From: Pyxidicoccus xibeiensis
GTDB lineage: Bacteria > Myxococcota > Myxococcia > Myxococcales > Myxococcaceae
NCBI RefSeq assembly: GCF_024198175.1
Contig: NZ_JAJVKV010000021.1
Span: 62,001 to 126,000, forward strand
Direction: 5' to 3'
Length of the DNA stretch: 64,000 nucleotides
Made by a program: the position numbers and the translations under genes. Each line of letters opens with the position of its first letter. Positions within the stretch are counted from its first letter, which is position 1. Below, one piece after another: positions 11,301 to 45,944 of the stretch. The notes beneath the pieces were generated by a model, which did no database searches, was not told where the DNA came from, and worked only from the letters and a program-made list of their open reading frames with translations.

Positions 11301-14300
11301 TGCTCGCCGGCGTCTTCGCCCAGGTGCTCGGCCTCACGCGCGTGGGGGCCACGGACAACTTCTTCGAACTGGGCGGCCACTCGCTGCTGGCCACCCAGGT
11401 GGCGTCGCGGGTGCGCGGTGCCGTGGGGGTGGACCTTCCGCTGAGAGACTTGTTCGAGGCGCCCACCGTGGCCGGGCTCGCTGCCCGGATGGAAGCCCTG
11501 GCACGGAGCTCGAAGGCCGTCGCGCTGGCGCCGCCGCTGGTGCCCGTGCGCCGCGACGGGCCGCTGCCGCTGTCCTTCGCGCAGCAGCGCCTGTGGTTCC
11601 TCGACCGGCTGGAGCCGGGCAGCCCCTTCTACAACATGCCCTCCGTGCTCTGGCTGGAAGGCACGCTGGACACGGGCGCGCTGGAGCTCAGCCTCACGGA
11701 GCTGGTGCGCCGGCACGAGGTGTTGCGCACGACCTTCAAGGACGTGGCGGGCCCGGTCCAGGTCATCCACCTGCCTCCGCGCCTGCCGCTGACAGTGGTG
11801 GACCTGTCCGTCCTGCCCGAGAGCGACCGTGAGGGCGAAGCCCGTCGCCTCGCCCACGAAGAGGTGCGCCGCCCGTTCGACCTGGAGCGCGGGCCGCTGC
11901 TGCGCGCCACGCTGCTGCGGCTGTCCGACTCCCGGCACCTGCTGGTGCTGATGCTGCATCACATCGTCTCGGACGGCTGGTCCATGGACGTGCTGGTGCG
12001 CGAGTCGGCGGCGCTCTACGCGGCCTTCCGAGAGGGCCGTGCCTCGCCGCTGCCCGAGCTGCCCGTGCAGTACGCGGACTACGCGGCCTGGCAGCGGGGC
12101 TGGCTGCGAGACGAGGCGCTGGAGTCGCAGCTCTCCTGGTGGCGCGAGCACCTCGCCGGTGCGCCACCCGTGCTGGAGCTGCCCACCGACTTCCCCCGCC
12201 CGGCCACACAGGGCTTCCGCGGCGCCCGCCATGAGCGCGTGCTGCCGCGTGCACTGGTGGACTCACTCCATGCGCTCGGCCGCCGCGAGGGCACCACCCT
12301 CTTCATGGCGCTGCTCGCCGGCTTCCAGGTGGTGCTGTCCCGCTACTCCGGCCAGGAGGACTTCGTCGTCGGCACCGACATCGCCAACCGCAACCGGGCG
12401 GAGACGGAGGGCCTCATCGGCTTCTTCATCAACCAGCTCGCGCTGCGCGCACGGCTGGACGGCAGTCCCTCGTTCCGGGAGCTGCTCGGCCGCGTCCGCG
12501 CCGCCACGCTCGGTGCTTATGCCCACCAGGACCTGCCCTTCGAGGAGCTGGTCAAGGTGCTCAACCCCGAGCGCAGCCAGGGCCACGCCCCGCTCTTCCA
12601 GGTGAAGCTGGTGCTGCAGAACCAGCCCGCCGCCGAGCTGGCCGTCCCCGGCCTCACCCTGCGCCCGGAAGCCGCCGACGTGGGCACCTCGCGCCTGGAC
12701 CTCACCCTGTCCGTGACGGAGACCGCCCGCGGCCTGGAGTGCGCCTGTGAGTACCGCACCGACCTCTTCGAGGCGGCGACCATCGACCGGCTGATGCACA
12801 ACCTGGGCACGGTGCTGGAGGCCGCGGCCGCCCGCCCCGAGGCTCCGCTGGCCACGCTGCCGCTCATGTCCGAGGCCGAGCTGCGTCAGGTGCTCTCCGA
12901 CTGGAACGCGACGGACCGGGACTTCCCGCGCGACGCCTGCGCGCACCAGCTCTTCGAGGCCCAGGCGGCGCGCACGCCCGAGGCCATCGCCGTCCGCTTC
13001 GAGAAGCAGGCCCTCACCTACGCCCAGCTCGACGCGAGGGCCAACCAGCTCGCGCACCACCTGCGCGCCCTGGGGGTCCGGCCCGAGGTCGCCGTGGCCC
13101 TCTGTGTGGAGCGCTCGCTCGACATGGTCGTCGCCATCCTCGGCATCCTCAAGGCGGGTGGGGCCTGGGTGCCCATGGATCCGAGCTACCCGGTGGAGCG
13201 CCTGACGTACATGCTGCGCGACTGCGCCGCGCCCGTGCTCGTCACCACCGAGGCCATCGCCGATGAGCTGCCCTCCGGCGGCGAGCAGCTCGTGCTGCTG
13301 GACGCGGAGGCGGCCCTCATCTCGGCACGGCCCACGTCCGCGCCCGAGTCCCGCACCGACGCGGGCAACCTGGCCTACATCATCTACACGTCGGGTAGCA
13401 CCGGCTGGCCCAAGGGCACGCTGCTGCAGCACCGCGGCCTGTGCAACACGGGCCTCACCGCCGCGCGCGAGCACGGCTTCCGGCCCGACAGCCGGGTGCT
13501 CCAGTACGCCGCCTTCGGCTTCGACGCCTCGGTGGCGGAGATCTTCGGCGCGCTGCTGGCGGGCGCCACGCTGGTGCTCGCGCCGCGCGAGCGGCTGATG
13601 CCCGGCGCGCCCCTGCGCACCCTGCTGCGCGAAGAGGCCGTCACCGCCGTCACCCTCACGCCGTCCGTGCTGGCGCAGCTCGAGCCGGAGGACTTCCCGA
13701 CGCTGGAGACCCTCCTCTCCGCGGGCGAGGCCTGCACGCCGGAGCTGGTGGAGCGCTGGGGCGGCCGGGTGCGGCTGCTCAACGCCTATGGCCCCACCGA
13801 AGTCACGGTGTGCGCGACGCTCTCCGAGCCACTGCGGCCCGGAGCGCGCCTCACCATCGGCCGGCCCTGGGCCAACGTGCGGGTGTACGTGCTGGACGCG
13901 GCGCTGCGGCCCGTGCCGCCCGGCGTGCCCGGTGAGCTGTGCGTGGACAGCGTGGGCCTGGCGCGAGGCTACCTCGGCCAGTCCGCGCTCACCGCCGAGC
14001 GCTTCCTCCCCAACCCCTTCGCCGCCACCCCGGGCGCCCGCCTCTACCGCACGGGCGACAAGGCCCGCTGGCGGGCCGACGGCACGCTGGAGTACCTGGG
14101 CCGCCTCGACGAGCAGGTGAAGCTGCGAGGCTTCCGCATCGAGCCAGGCGAGGTGGAGTCCGCCCTCCTCCAGCACCCGTCCGTGCGCGAGGCCGTGGCC
14201 ACCGTGCGCGAGGACGCCCCCGGGGACAGGCGGCTGGTGGCGTACGTGGTGGCCGGGGAAGGTGACACGCTGGACGTGGCCGCCCTGCGCCAGTCCCTCA

Positions 14301-17300
14301 AGCAGCGCCTGCCGGAGCACATGGTGCCTTCGGCCGTTGCCGTGCTGGAGAAGCTGCCGCTCACGCCCAACGGCAAGGTGGACCGCAAGGCCCTGCCCCC
14401 GCCGGATGGAGGGCCGCAAGCCCAGGCGCGGCAGTACGTGGCCCCGCGGAGTCCCCTGGAGGAGCAGCTCGCCGCGATGTGGGCGGACCTGCTGCACGTC
14501 GAGCGCGTCGGAGTCCACGACGACTTCTTCGAGCTGGGCGGCCACTCGCTGCTGGCCACGCAGCTGGTGACGCGCCTGCGGGCCGCCTTCGGCGTGGAGC
14601 TCCCCCTGCGGGAGCTCTTCGAGGCGCCCACGCTGGCGGCGCTCGCCCCGCGCGTGGAGCAGGCCACGCGGAGCCTCGCGGTGCCCCCGCTCGCTCCCGT
14701 GCCCAGGGCAGGCCCGCTGCCGCTGTCCTTCGCGCAGCAGCGCCTGTGGTTCCTGGACCAGCTCCTTCCGGGCGATACGCAGTACAACCTGCCGGCGGCC
14801 CTCCGCCTCCAGGGCCCGCTGGACGTCGCCGCGCTGGAGCGCACCTTCGAGGCGCTGCTCCTCCGGCACGAGTCGCTGCGCACCACCTTCCAGGCCACCC
14901 CGGAAGGCGCGGTGCAGGTCATCACCCCGGAGGCCACGCAGCCCCTGACGCGGGTGGACCTGAGCGCGCTGCCCGACGCGGACCGCGAGGCCGAGGCCCT
15001 GCGTGTCACCCTGGAAGAGGCCCTGCGGCCCTTCGACCTGGGCACCGGCCCGCTGATGCGAGCCACCCTGCTGCGGCTGGGCGCCGAGGACCATGTGCTC
15101 CTGGTGACGATGCACCACATCGTCTCCGACGCCTGGTCCGTGGGTGTGCTCATCCGCGAGGTGGGCGCGCTGTACGGCGCCTTCGCCCGCGGCACCCTTC
15201 CCCAGCTTCCTCCGCTGCCCATCCAGTACGCGGACTACGCCGTCTGGCAGCGCAGCTGGCTCCAGGGCGACGCGCTGGAGTCCCAGCTCTCCTACTGGAG
15301 GCACCAGCTCTCCGGCGCACCGCGCGCGCTGGAGCTGCCCACGGACAGGCCGCGCCCGGCCGTGCAGACGAACCGCGGCGCCACGCACGCTTCGCGCCTG
15401 CCCCGCGAGCTGGCCGGGGCGCTGGAGGCGCTGGGGCAGCGCGAGGGGGCCACGCCGTTCATGGTGCTGCTGGCGGCCTGGCAGCTCGTGCTCTCGCGCT
15501 ACTCCGGCCAGGACGACATCTGCGTCGGCTCGCCCATTGCCGGCCGCACCCGCGCGGAGACCGAGGGCCTCATCGGCTTCTTCGTCAACACGCTGGTGCT
15601 GCGCACGAAGCTCGGCGGCGCTTCGACGTTTCGCGAGCTGCTCGGCCGCATGCGCGAGGTGGCGCTCGGCGCCTACGCGCACCAGGACGTGCCGTTCGAG
15701 AAGCTCGTCGAGGAGCTCAAGCCCGAGCGCGACCTCAGCCGCTCGCCCCTCTTCCAGGTGATGCTCAGCCTGCAGAACACGCCCGAGCAGGAGCTGCGCC
15801 TGCCCGGCCTCACGGCCCGGCCCTTCGGGGCGTCCGCGGACACGGCCCGGTTCGACCTGCTGCTGAACTTCGACCAGACGCCGGACGGGCTCCTCGCGAG
15901 CCTCGTCTACAACGCGGACCTCTTCGACGCGGACACCGCGGCCCGCATGCTGGGCCACCTCCAGGCGCTGCTGCGCGAGGTGGTGGAGAGGCCGGAGCAG
16001 CCCCTGTCCTCGCTGTCCCTGCTCTCGGGCACGGAGCGTCAGCGCATGCTCGTGGAGTGGAACGCCACCACCCGGGACTACGACGCCGCCTGCCTCCACC
16101 AGCAGTTCGAAGCGCAGGCCACACGCACGCCGGACGCGCCCGCGCTCACCTCCGGTGACGAGCGGCTCACCTACCGCCAGCTCCAGGAGCGGGTCCTGCG
16201 CCTGTCGCGCCGCCTCCAGGCGCAGGGCGTCCGCCCGGATGTGCCCGTGGGCCTGTGCGTCCAGCGCTCGCCGGACCTGGTCGTCGGCATGCTCGCCATC
16301 CTCCACGCGGGAGGCGCCTACCTCCCCCTGGACCCGAGCTACCCCGCCGAGCGCCTGGCGTACATGCTCCAGGACTCCGGCGCCCGCGTGCTCGTCACCC
16401 AGCCGCACCTCACCGGCCTGCTGCCGGCGGAGGGCGTCCAGGTGGTGCGGGTCGACGAGGCACGAGACGAGGCGCCCGCCACCACCTCCGGCGCCACGGG
16501 TGCTGAGAACCTGGCGTACGTCATCTACACCTCGGGCAGCACGGGCCGGCCCAAGGGCGTCATGGTGCCCCATGGCACCGCCGCCAACTTCTTCGGCGCC
16601 ATGGACTCGCTGCTGGGCGGCAGTGCGCCCGGCACGTGGCTGGCCGTCACCAGCATCTCCTTCGACATCTCCGTGCTGGAGCTGCTGTGGACGCTGGCGC
16701 GCGGGTTCCACGTCGTCCTCCACGACGAGCAGGCCGCCGCCCGCGAGGGGACCGCGCCCGCCCTTCCCGAGGTGCTGCGCCGCCACCCCATCACCCACCT
16801 CCAGTGCACGCCGTCCTTCGCGCGCACCCTGGTCCTGGCCCCGGAGTCCATCGCCGCACTGGGCGGGCTGCGGCACCTGCTCGTCGGAGGCGAGGCGCTG
16901 TCCGGCCTCCTGGCGAAGAGCCTGCGAGAGGCCCTGCCCTCCGCCACGCTCACCAACATGTATGGGCCGACGGAGACCACCGTCTGGTCCTCCACCCACG
17001 CCGTCACCCGCGCCGAGCTCCCCGCCACCGTCTCCATCGGCGCGCCCATCGCCAACACGCGCCTGTACGTGCTGGACGCTCAGGGCCAGCCCACGGTGCC
17101 GGGCGCCCCGGGCGAGCTGTACATCGCCGGTGACGGCGTCGTGCGCGGCTACCTCGGCCGCCCGGAGCTCACCGCCGAGCGCTTCGTGCCGGACCCGTTC
17201 TCCGGCGTGGCCGGCGGCCGCATGTACCGCACCGGAGACCTGGCGCGCTGGAGGAACGACGGCACGCTGGACTTCCTGGGCCGCACCGACTTCCAGGTGA

Positions 17301-17908
17301 AGCTGCGCGGCTTCCGCATCGAGCTGGGCGAAATCGAGGCCGCGCTCCTGGCCTTCGCGGGCGTCCGCGAGGCCGCGGCCCTGGTGCGGCAGGACTCGCC
17401 GGGTGACGCGCAGCTGCTGGGCTATGTCGCGGCGGACGCCGGGCTGGACGTGGAGGCCCTGCGCTCGCACCTCCAGCAGCGGCTCCCGGACTACATGGTG
17501 CCCTCGCCGCTGGTGCGGGTGGAGTCGCTGCCCCGCACCGCCAACGGCAAGCTGGACCGCCGGGCCCTGGCGACCCTGGATGCCCCTGTCGTGCAGCGCA
17601 CCTACGTGGCGCCTCGTGACGACCTGGAGCAGCAGGTGGCGGACCTGTGGGCGGAGGTGCTGCGCGTGGAGCGCGTGGGCATCCACGACAGCTTCTTCGA
17701 GCTGGGCGGCCACTCGCTGCTCGCCACCGAGCTCCTCATGCGCGTGCGCTCCATCTTCGGGGTGAAGCTGCCCGTGCGAGGCCTCTTCGAGCAGCCCACC
17801 GTGGAGGGCATGACGCTGGTGCTGCTGGAAGCCCTGTCCGAAGGCATGGACGACGCCGAGCTGGGCCAACTGGTCGACGACATCAACGCGGCAGGAGGCC
17901 AGTCATGA
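3791..17908 (+). CDS. Nonribosomal peptide synthetase, four modules (C-A-T-E, C-A-T, C-A-T, C-A-T)
   Basis: 4705 residues. The ATG follows a GAGGG (3776-3780) that overlaps the previous stop. Approximate residue limits: C 1-440, A 465-955, T near 1010, E 1058-1504; C 1530-1967, A 1987-2484, T near 2530; C 2581-3030, A 3050-3537, T near 3585; C 3637-4083, A 4100-4593, T near 4642. All C domains keep HHxxxD; the E domain keeps HHLVVDG, EGHGRE and FNYLGQ. Pocket residues (GrsA positions 235 to 517) read by eye: DVWHISLVDK (Ser), DAAQLGNIDK (Gln-like, weak), DAATLAAVCK (Phe/Tyr-like), DILQLGMVWK (Gly). The first two C domains are of the D-to-L type and the last two of the L-to-L type; the second of these follows an active E domain. 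There is no thioesterase; the tail reads MDDAELGQLVDDIN, so the chain passes to another protein, most simply the 8782-residue NRPS. Confidence 0.97.
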   Translation: MKNVEDIYRLSPMQQGMLFHTLGAPGAGTYVEQVYWTWRGPLDVATLQRAWQRLVERHTPLRTAFFWENMKEPLQAVRGKVEAAPRLEDWSEVPPEAREARFAELLEREQRQDFTLSAAPLVRLTVVRFGPALARCIVSYHHLVMDGWSLPVCLRELFLTYDALTRGEQPPVEPARAYREYIVWLSKQERAEAERFWRERLRGFTSATPLVADRAAEPGTKVEAYHSESLGLGTTLTARLAAFTRQHQVTLSTLVQGAWALLLGRYSGQDDVAFGTVVSGRPASLPGVDTMLGTFINTQVSRVDLPASGAVLPWLKALQAGQLAARAFEHVSLVDVQGWSEVPRGQPLFESLVVFENLPRRGLSPEMTARLPVEGFSRTDARTGYPLIFVVLPDASETELQFTYDVARYDAVTVRRMLGHVATLLQSLVEGAEGKLADLSMVSPDEARRLSAWNDTRVEYPRGDSLHSLFEAQVRRAPDAVALELEGSRLTYAELDARANQLAWHLRSLGAGPESLVGVCLERSLEMVVALLGTLKAGAAYVPIDPGYPQERLAFMLADSAPRVLLTQEHLRPGLPPCPAPVLCLDSQWPTVATQPTTAPEARTTPRSLAYVIYTSGSTGRPKGAMNEHGAVANRLHWMQQEYALGAGDSVLQKTPFSFDVSVWEFFWPLMTGARLVVARPGGHQDPAYLASVIESQRITTLHFVPSMLRAFLEEPGLERACASVRRIICSGEALPAELARQCLERLPEAGLHNLYGPTEAAVDVTAWTCQPGDVRTSVPIGRPIANTRIHLLDAALHPVPPGVPGELFIAGVQVGRGYLARPELTAERFVPDPFSSEPGARMYRTGDLARWLPDGTVDYLGRLDFQVKVRGLRIELGEIEAALVAQPSVQQAVVVAREDVPGHQRLVAYVVPREGSAVEADALREGLRRGLPEYMVPSAFVSLEALPLSPNGKLDRKALPAPDADGGGSAREYVAPRDAREQALADIWAQVLGRPRVGIHDSFFELGGDSIISLQVIARARQAGMRLTPRHVFQHRTVAELARVAEAEQPAREAQGPVQGPVPLTPIQRFFLEQPLPRPHHFNQALLLEVRQSLDASLLERALRHLVDHHDALRMRLTRADGQWEQHNMPPGAVLVLKRVDLSAVPEARHATALEAEAAKVQASLDLSEGLLLRAALFERGPGRTARLLLVAHHLVVDGVSWRVLLEDLEAACLQLRRGTSVALPPRSTSFQSWAQRLAELARTEALEAELPMWLALLQGPAVALPVDGPGTAMPGSPARTVTVELDAARTGLLLREVPAAYRSRPDEVLLAALAQALGRWMGPGALRVALEGHGREELFGDVDVSRTVGWFTSLYPVRLEVPAVATPGEALRAVRESLRALPRQGVGYGLLRYLGRDEVAAKLLAAMAEPQVAFNYLGQLDAQASTLFALTEEPSGSSRDTGGARRFALEVDAMVVGGRLRVTWTYSEHLHTQATIESLARGHLDALDALVAGRASVDALRYTPADFPLAQLDVATVERLFPAGTAVEDVFPLSPLQHGLLFHALLAPGEDVYLEQLSWAIRSPVDAPTLKRAWETVLAHDTALRTRFAWEGLTEPVQVVHPRVELPWTELDWRDVEETAQLARLEAFLEGERTRPFELRQAPLLRVALIRLGESAWHCAWSFHHLLLDGWSMGRVLQQLFTAYAALSRGQVPRLEPVPSHHAYASWLRQQQPARSESWWRKTLEGITAPTPLPAARATPESGAAEGRELSLRLPSATTSGLQAFARRHELTLNTLVQAAWALVLQRYSGEEDVVFGVTVSGRPAELPGVEELVGLFINSLPARVRVEPDAGVVPWLRQLQAHQVELRQHEHCPLVQVQSWSQVPRGTPLFESLFVFENYPVDAALRERSLGVTVTDVRMRERTNYPLLLTAIPGNELELQLAYNTARHDEETASRLLGHVRLALEELTAREAGQLRDVTLLTAEERQRVLVAWNSPRRDTGESCVPALFEAQAVRTPEAPAVTDGTSHLSYRELNQRANQLARRLRLAGVSAEVLVGLQLERSPEAVIALLAVLKAGGAWLPLDSSYPAERLALMLEDSGAALLLTRGIPDPRASSGRVRVFDLDAELEHAATEPAGDLPAPGDSSHLAYVLYTSGTTGRPKGTLISHRSLANHTAWMVATYGLDAGDRQLQLASWSFDASVAEVFSTLVSGATLVLAPSAAHRDPSALAQVLERERITVMQAVPSLLRVLLDAGALAGATHLRWLLSGGEALPASLVSRLREALPRTRLSNNYGPTETTIDATCLLLEDAAPEDVVSIGRPVANAQIYVLDASGRPVPVGVPGELYVGGMGLARGYLGQPALTAERFVPHPFAPTPGERLYRTGDKVRWSADGTLEYLGRIDSQVKLRGFRIELGEVEAALRVSPAVVEATAVLREDAPSGARLVAYVVPTAGAGLDTAELRAALARRLPGYMVPSAIVPLPALPLLPSGKLDRRALPAPDASVETGTAYVAPRTPMEELLAGVFAQVLGLTRVGATDNFFELGGHSLLATQVASRVRGAVGVDLPLRDLFEAPTVAGLAARMEALARSSKAVALAPPLVPVRRDGPLPLSFAQQRLWFLDRLEPGSPFYNMPSVLWLEGTLDTGALELSLTELVRRHEVLRTTFKDVAGPVQVIHLPPRLPLTVVDLSVLPESDREGEARRLAHEEVRRPFDLERGPLLRATLLRLSDSRHLLVLMLHHIVSDGWSMDVLVRESAALYAAFREGRASPLPELPVQYADYAAWQRGWLRDEALESQLSWWREHLAGAPPVLELPTDFPRPATQGFRGARHERVLPRALVDSLHALGRREGTTLFMALLAGFQVVLSRYSGQEDFVVGTDIANRNRAETEGLIGFFINQLALRARLDGSPSFRELLGRVRAATLGAYAHQDLPFEELVKVLNPERSQGHAPLFQVKLVLQNQPAAELAVPGLTLRPEAADVGTSRLDLTLSVTETARGLECACEYRTDLFEAATIDRLMHNLGTVLEAAAARPEAPLATLPLMSEAELRQVLSDWNATDRDFPRDACAHQLFEAQAARTPEAIAVRFEKQALTYAQLDARANQLAHHLRALGVRPEVAVALCVERSLDMVVAILGILKAGGAWVPMDPSYPVERLTYMLRDCAAPVLVTTEAIADELPSGGEQLVLLDAEAALISARPTSAPESRTDAGNLAYIIYTSGSTGWPKGTLLQHRGLCNTGLTAAREHGFRPDSRVLQYAAFGFDASVAEIFGALLAGATLVLAPRERLMPGAPLRTLLREEAVTAVTLTPSVLAQLEPEDFPTLETLLSAGEACTPELVERWGGRVRLLNAYGPTEVTVCATLSEPLRPGARLTIGRPWANVRVYVLDAALRPVPPGVPGELCVDSVGLARGYLGQSALTAERFLPNPFAATPGARLYRTGDKARWRADGTLEYLGRLDEQVKLRGFRIEPGEVESALLQHPSVREAVATVREDAPGDRRLVAYVVAGEGDTLDVAALRQSLKQRLPEHMVPSAVAVLEKLPLTPNGKVDRKALPPPDGGPQAQARQYVAPRSPLEEQLAAMWADLLHVERVGVHDDFFELGGHSLLATQLVTRLRAAFGVELPLRELFEAPTLAALAPRVEQATRSLAVPPLAPVPRAGPLPLSFAQQRLWFLDQLLPGDTQYNLPAALRLQGPLDVAALERTFEALLLRHESLRTTFQATPEGAVQVITPEATQPLTRVDLSALPDADREAEALRVTLEEALRPFDLGTGPLMRATLLRLGAEDHVLLVTMHHIVSDAWSVGVLIREVGALYGAFARGTLPQLPPLPIQYADYAVWQRSWLQGDALESQLSYWRHQLSGAPRALELPTDRPRPAVQTNRGATHASRLPRELAGALEALGQREGATPFMVLLAAWQLVLSRYSGQDDICVGSPIAGRTRAETEGLIGFFVNTLVLRTKLGGASTFRELLGRMREVALGAYAHQDVPFEKLVEELKPERDLSRSPLFQVMLSLQNTPEQELRLPGLTARPFGASADTARFDLLLNFDQTPDGLLASLVYNADLFDADTAARMLGHLQALLREVVERPEQPLSSLSLLSGTERQRMLVEWNATTRDYDAACLHQQFEAQATRTPDAPALTSGDERLTYRQLQERVLRLSRRLQAQGVRPDVPVGLCVQRSPDLVVGMLAILHAGGAYLPLDPSYPAERLAYMLQDSGARVLVTQPHLTGLLPAEGVQVVRVDEARDEAPATTSGATGAENLAYVIYTSGSTGRPKGVMVPHGTAANFFGAMDSLLGGSAPGTWLAVTSISFDISVLELLWTLARGFHVVLHDEQAAAREGTAPALPEVLRRHPITHLQCTPSFARTLVLAPESIAALGGLRHLLVGGEALSGLLAKSLREALPSATLTNMYGPTETTVWSSTHAVTRAELPATVSIGAPIANTRLYVLDAQGQPTVPGAPGELYIAGDGVVRGYLGRPELTAERFVPDPFSGVAGGRMYRTGDLARWRNDGTLDFLGRTDFQVKLRGFRIELGEIEAALLAFAGVREAAALVRQDSPGDAQLLGYVAADAGLDVEALRSHLQQRLPDYMVPSPLVRVESLPRTANGKLDRRALATLDAPVVQRTYVAPRDDLEQQVADLWAEVLRVERVGIHDSFFELGGHSLLATELLMRVRSIFGVKLPVRGLFEQPTVEGMTLVLLEALSEGMDDAELGQLVDDINAAGGQS
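8360..11500 (+). other. NRPS module 2: D-to-L type C, A (Gln-like, uncertain), T
   Basis: The C domain (PLSPLQHGLLFHALL, FHHLLLDGWS) matches the class that follows an active E domain, as it does here. The A domain uses YTSGTTGRPKG as its A3 loop. Pocket residues DAAQLGNIDK share seven positions with a known Gln code as I remember it, so the assignment is weak. The carrier is LGGHSLLA. Confidence 0.75.
11520..14680 (+). other. NRPS module 3: L-to-L type C, A (aromatic-like), T
   Basis: LSFAQQRLWFLD and LHHIVSDGWS mark an L-to-L condensation domain. Pocket residues DAATLAAVCK differ from the classic Phe and Tyr codes only at position 239 and by a conservative change at 299, so Phe or Tyr is likely. 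The A3 loop reads YTSGSTGWPKG. The carrier is LGGHSLLA. Confidence 0.8.
14690..17908 (+). other. NRPS module 4: L-to-L type C, A (Gly), T and C-terminal tail
   Basis: The C domain has MHHIVSDAWS (Ala where Gly is usual). Pocket residues DILQLGMVWK match the glycine code of the DILQLG type. This A domain aligns by eye with the decayed A domain that hosts the monooxygenase in the 49300-63825 protein, making it a good intact reference for that relic. The protein ends about 65 residues after the carrier serine with an acidic helix-like tail. Confidence 0.85.
17893..17898 (+). promoter_or_regulatory. Shine-Dalgarno site AGGAGG for the exporter, inside the NRPS 3' end
   Basis: A full AGGAGG lies six bases before the ATG at 17905, within the last codons of the four-module NRPS. 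With the ATGA overlap of stop and start, it points to coupled translation and fixes the exporter start. Confidence 0.8.
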
Positions 17909-19575
17909 ACATCTTCCTCATCCTGCTGCGCAAGTCGAAGCGGCTGGCCCTGCTCACGGTGGTCTTCGGGCTGTTGTCGGGCGCGGCCAGCACGGCGCTG
18001 CTGGCCCTCATCAACGGCGTGCTGACGCAGGGGAAGGAAGGCGGGCTGGACCGCATCCTCCTGCCCTTCCTGGGGCTGACGCTGGGCGCGCTGCTGCTGC
18101 GCATGGGCTCGCAGCTGGTGCTCAACCGGCTGCAGCAGGGCATCCTGCTGGACCTGCGCCTGTGGCTCGGCCGGCACCTGCTGACCACGTCGCTGCGAAA
18201 GCTGGAGGAGGCCGGCGCCCACCGGATGCTGAGCTCGCTGAGCCAGGACATCCAGACGCTGGGCGCGGGCGTCATGGTGCTGCCGGAGATCTTCATCGGC
18301 GCCGCCGTCGTCCTCAGCGGCCTCGTCTACCTGGGCTGGCTGTCGTGGGTCCTCTTCCTGGTGGCCCTGGGCCTCATGGTGGTGGGGCAGCTCACTTACG
18401 CGCTGCTGGCCAACGCCGCCGGCCGCTACCAGTGGCGGGCCCGCGAAGAGACCATCACGATGTTCCGGCACTTCAACGCCCTGTTCAACGGCGGCAAGGA
18501 GCTGCGGCTCAACCGCCAGCGCGGCCGGGACTTCTTCGACAAGGACCTCTCCCCCACCGCCCAGGCGGTGCGCCGGGAGTTCCTGCGCAGTGACGACCTC
18601 TTCTCCATCGCGAGCAGCTGGGGCATCTCCCTCTACACCGTCACCATCGGCCTGTTGCTGTGGGCGGGGCCCCGTCTCACCACCCTGACGCAGACGGAGC
18701 TGGTGGGCGCGGTGCTGGTCGTGCTGTACCTCCAGCAGCCGCTCAGCGTCGTCTCCAGCCTGTACCCCAGCCTGCGCCGCGCCGAGGTGGCCCTGGCGCA
18801 AATCGAGAAGATGGGCCTGGACCTGGCGGGCGAGCACGGCCCCGTGGGGGCGCTGCCCGAAGTCACGCAGGAGCCGCCGCGGCCCTTCGAGCAGCTGGAG
18901 TTGGTGGGCGTCACCCACACCTACCGCAACGAGCGCGACGGTGAGCAGTTCACGCTGGGCCCCATCCACCTGTCGCTGCGGCGTGGCGAGCTGCTCTTCA
19001 TCGTGGGGGGCAACGGCAGCGGCAAGACGACGCTGGCGAAGGCGCTCAGCGGGCTGTACGCGCCGGAGGGCGGAGAGCTGCGCATGGACGGCGTGCCGGT
19101 GCCCCCGGAGGGCCTGGCCGACTACCGCCAGCGCTTCGCCGCCGTCTTCTTCGACTTCTGCCTCTTCGAGCGGCTGCCGGGGCAGGCCTCGCCCGAGCTG
19201 CTGCGCGAGGCCCGCGGGTACCTGGAGCGGCTGCACCTGGACAAGAAGGTGCGCATTGGCGACGACGGCCAGCTGTCGACGGTGGCCCTCTCCCAGGGGC
19301 AGCGCAAGCGGCTGGCGCTGCTGGTTGCCTGGCTGGAGGACCGCCCCATCTACCTGTTCGACGAGTGGGCCGCCGACCAGGATCCCCAGTTCAAGGAAGT
19401 CTTCTACCGGCAGGTCCTCCAGGACCTGAAGGCGCGCGGGAAGGCGGTGGTCGTCATCAGCCACGATGACCGCTACTTCCACCTCGCGGACCGCCTCGTC
19501 CGCATCGAGTCCGGACAGATTGTCTCGGACGCGAAGCCGGGCGAGCCACGGGCCCCGAGCGTCCTGAGCGCGTAG
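17905..19575 (+). CDS. Cyclic-peptide export ABC transporter (fused permease/ATPase, SyrD/PvdE type)
   Basis: 556 residues. The N-terminal half (about 1-310) is a transmembrane region with several long hydrophobic stretches, starting with LTVVFGLLSG and including VVLSGLVYLGWLSWVLFLVALG. The C-terminal half is an ATPase: Walker A GGNGSGKTT near residue 370, signature LSQGQRKRL (Gln in place of Gly, as in this exporter family), Walker B YLFDEWAADQDP, and H-loop VISHDD. The length and the DEWAADQD motif fit half-size exporters of lipopeptides and pyoverdine-type peptides, which act as dimers in the inner membrane. It starts by ATGA overlap with the preceding NRPS and ends 20 bp before the next one, so it belongs to the same operon and most likely exports the operon's peptide or its precursor. 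Confidence 0.95.
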   Translation: MNIFLILLRKSKRLALLTVVFGLLSGAASTALLALINGVLTQGKEGGLDRILLPFLGLTLGALLLRMGSQLVLNRLQQGILLDLRLWLGRHLLTTSLRKLEEAGAHRMLSSLSQDIQTLGAGVMVLPEIFIGAAVVLSGLVYLGWLSWVLFLVALGLMVVGQLTYALLANAAGRYQWRAREETITMFRHFNALFNGGKELRLNRQRGRDFFDKDLSPTAQAVRREFLRSDDLFSIASSWGISLYTVTIGLLLWAGPRLTTLTQTELVGAVLVVLYLQQPLSVVSSLYPSLRRAEVALAQIEKMGLDLAGEHGPVGALPEVTQEPPRPFEQLELVGVTHTYRNERDGEQFTLGPIHLSLRRGELLFIVGGNGSGKTTLAKALSGLYAPEGGELRMDGVPVPPEGLADYRQRFAAVFFDFCLFERLPGQASPELLREARGYLERLHLDKKVRIGDDGQLSTVALSQGQRKRLALLVAWLEDRPIYLFDEWAADQDPQFKEVFYRQVLQDLKARGKAVVVISHDDRYFHLADRLVRIESGQIVSDAKPGEPRAPSVLSA

Positions 19576-19595
19576 CGGTTCAATCGAGTCATTCC

Positions 19596-45929
<26,334 letters not shown>

Positions 45930-45944
<15 letters not shown>

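Noticed and set aside
12263..17869. Very long minus-strand open frames, here and opposite the other NRPS genes (up to about 2400 codons)
   Set aside because: They mirror GC-ending codons of the plus-strand genes, contain low-complexity Arg/Ala/Gly/His-rich sequence and show no domain motif.
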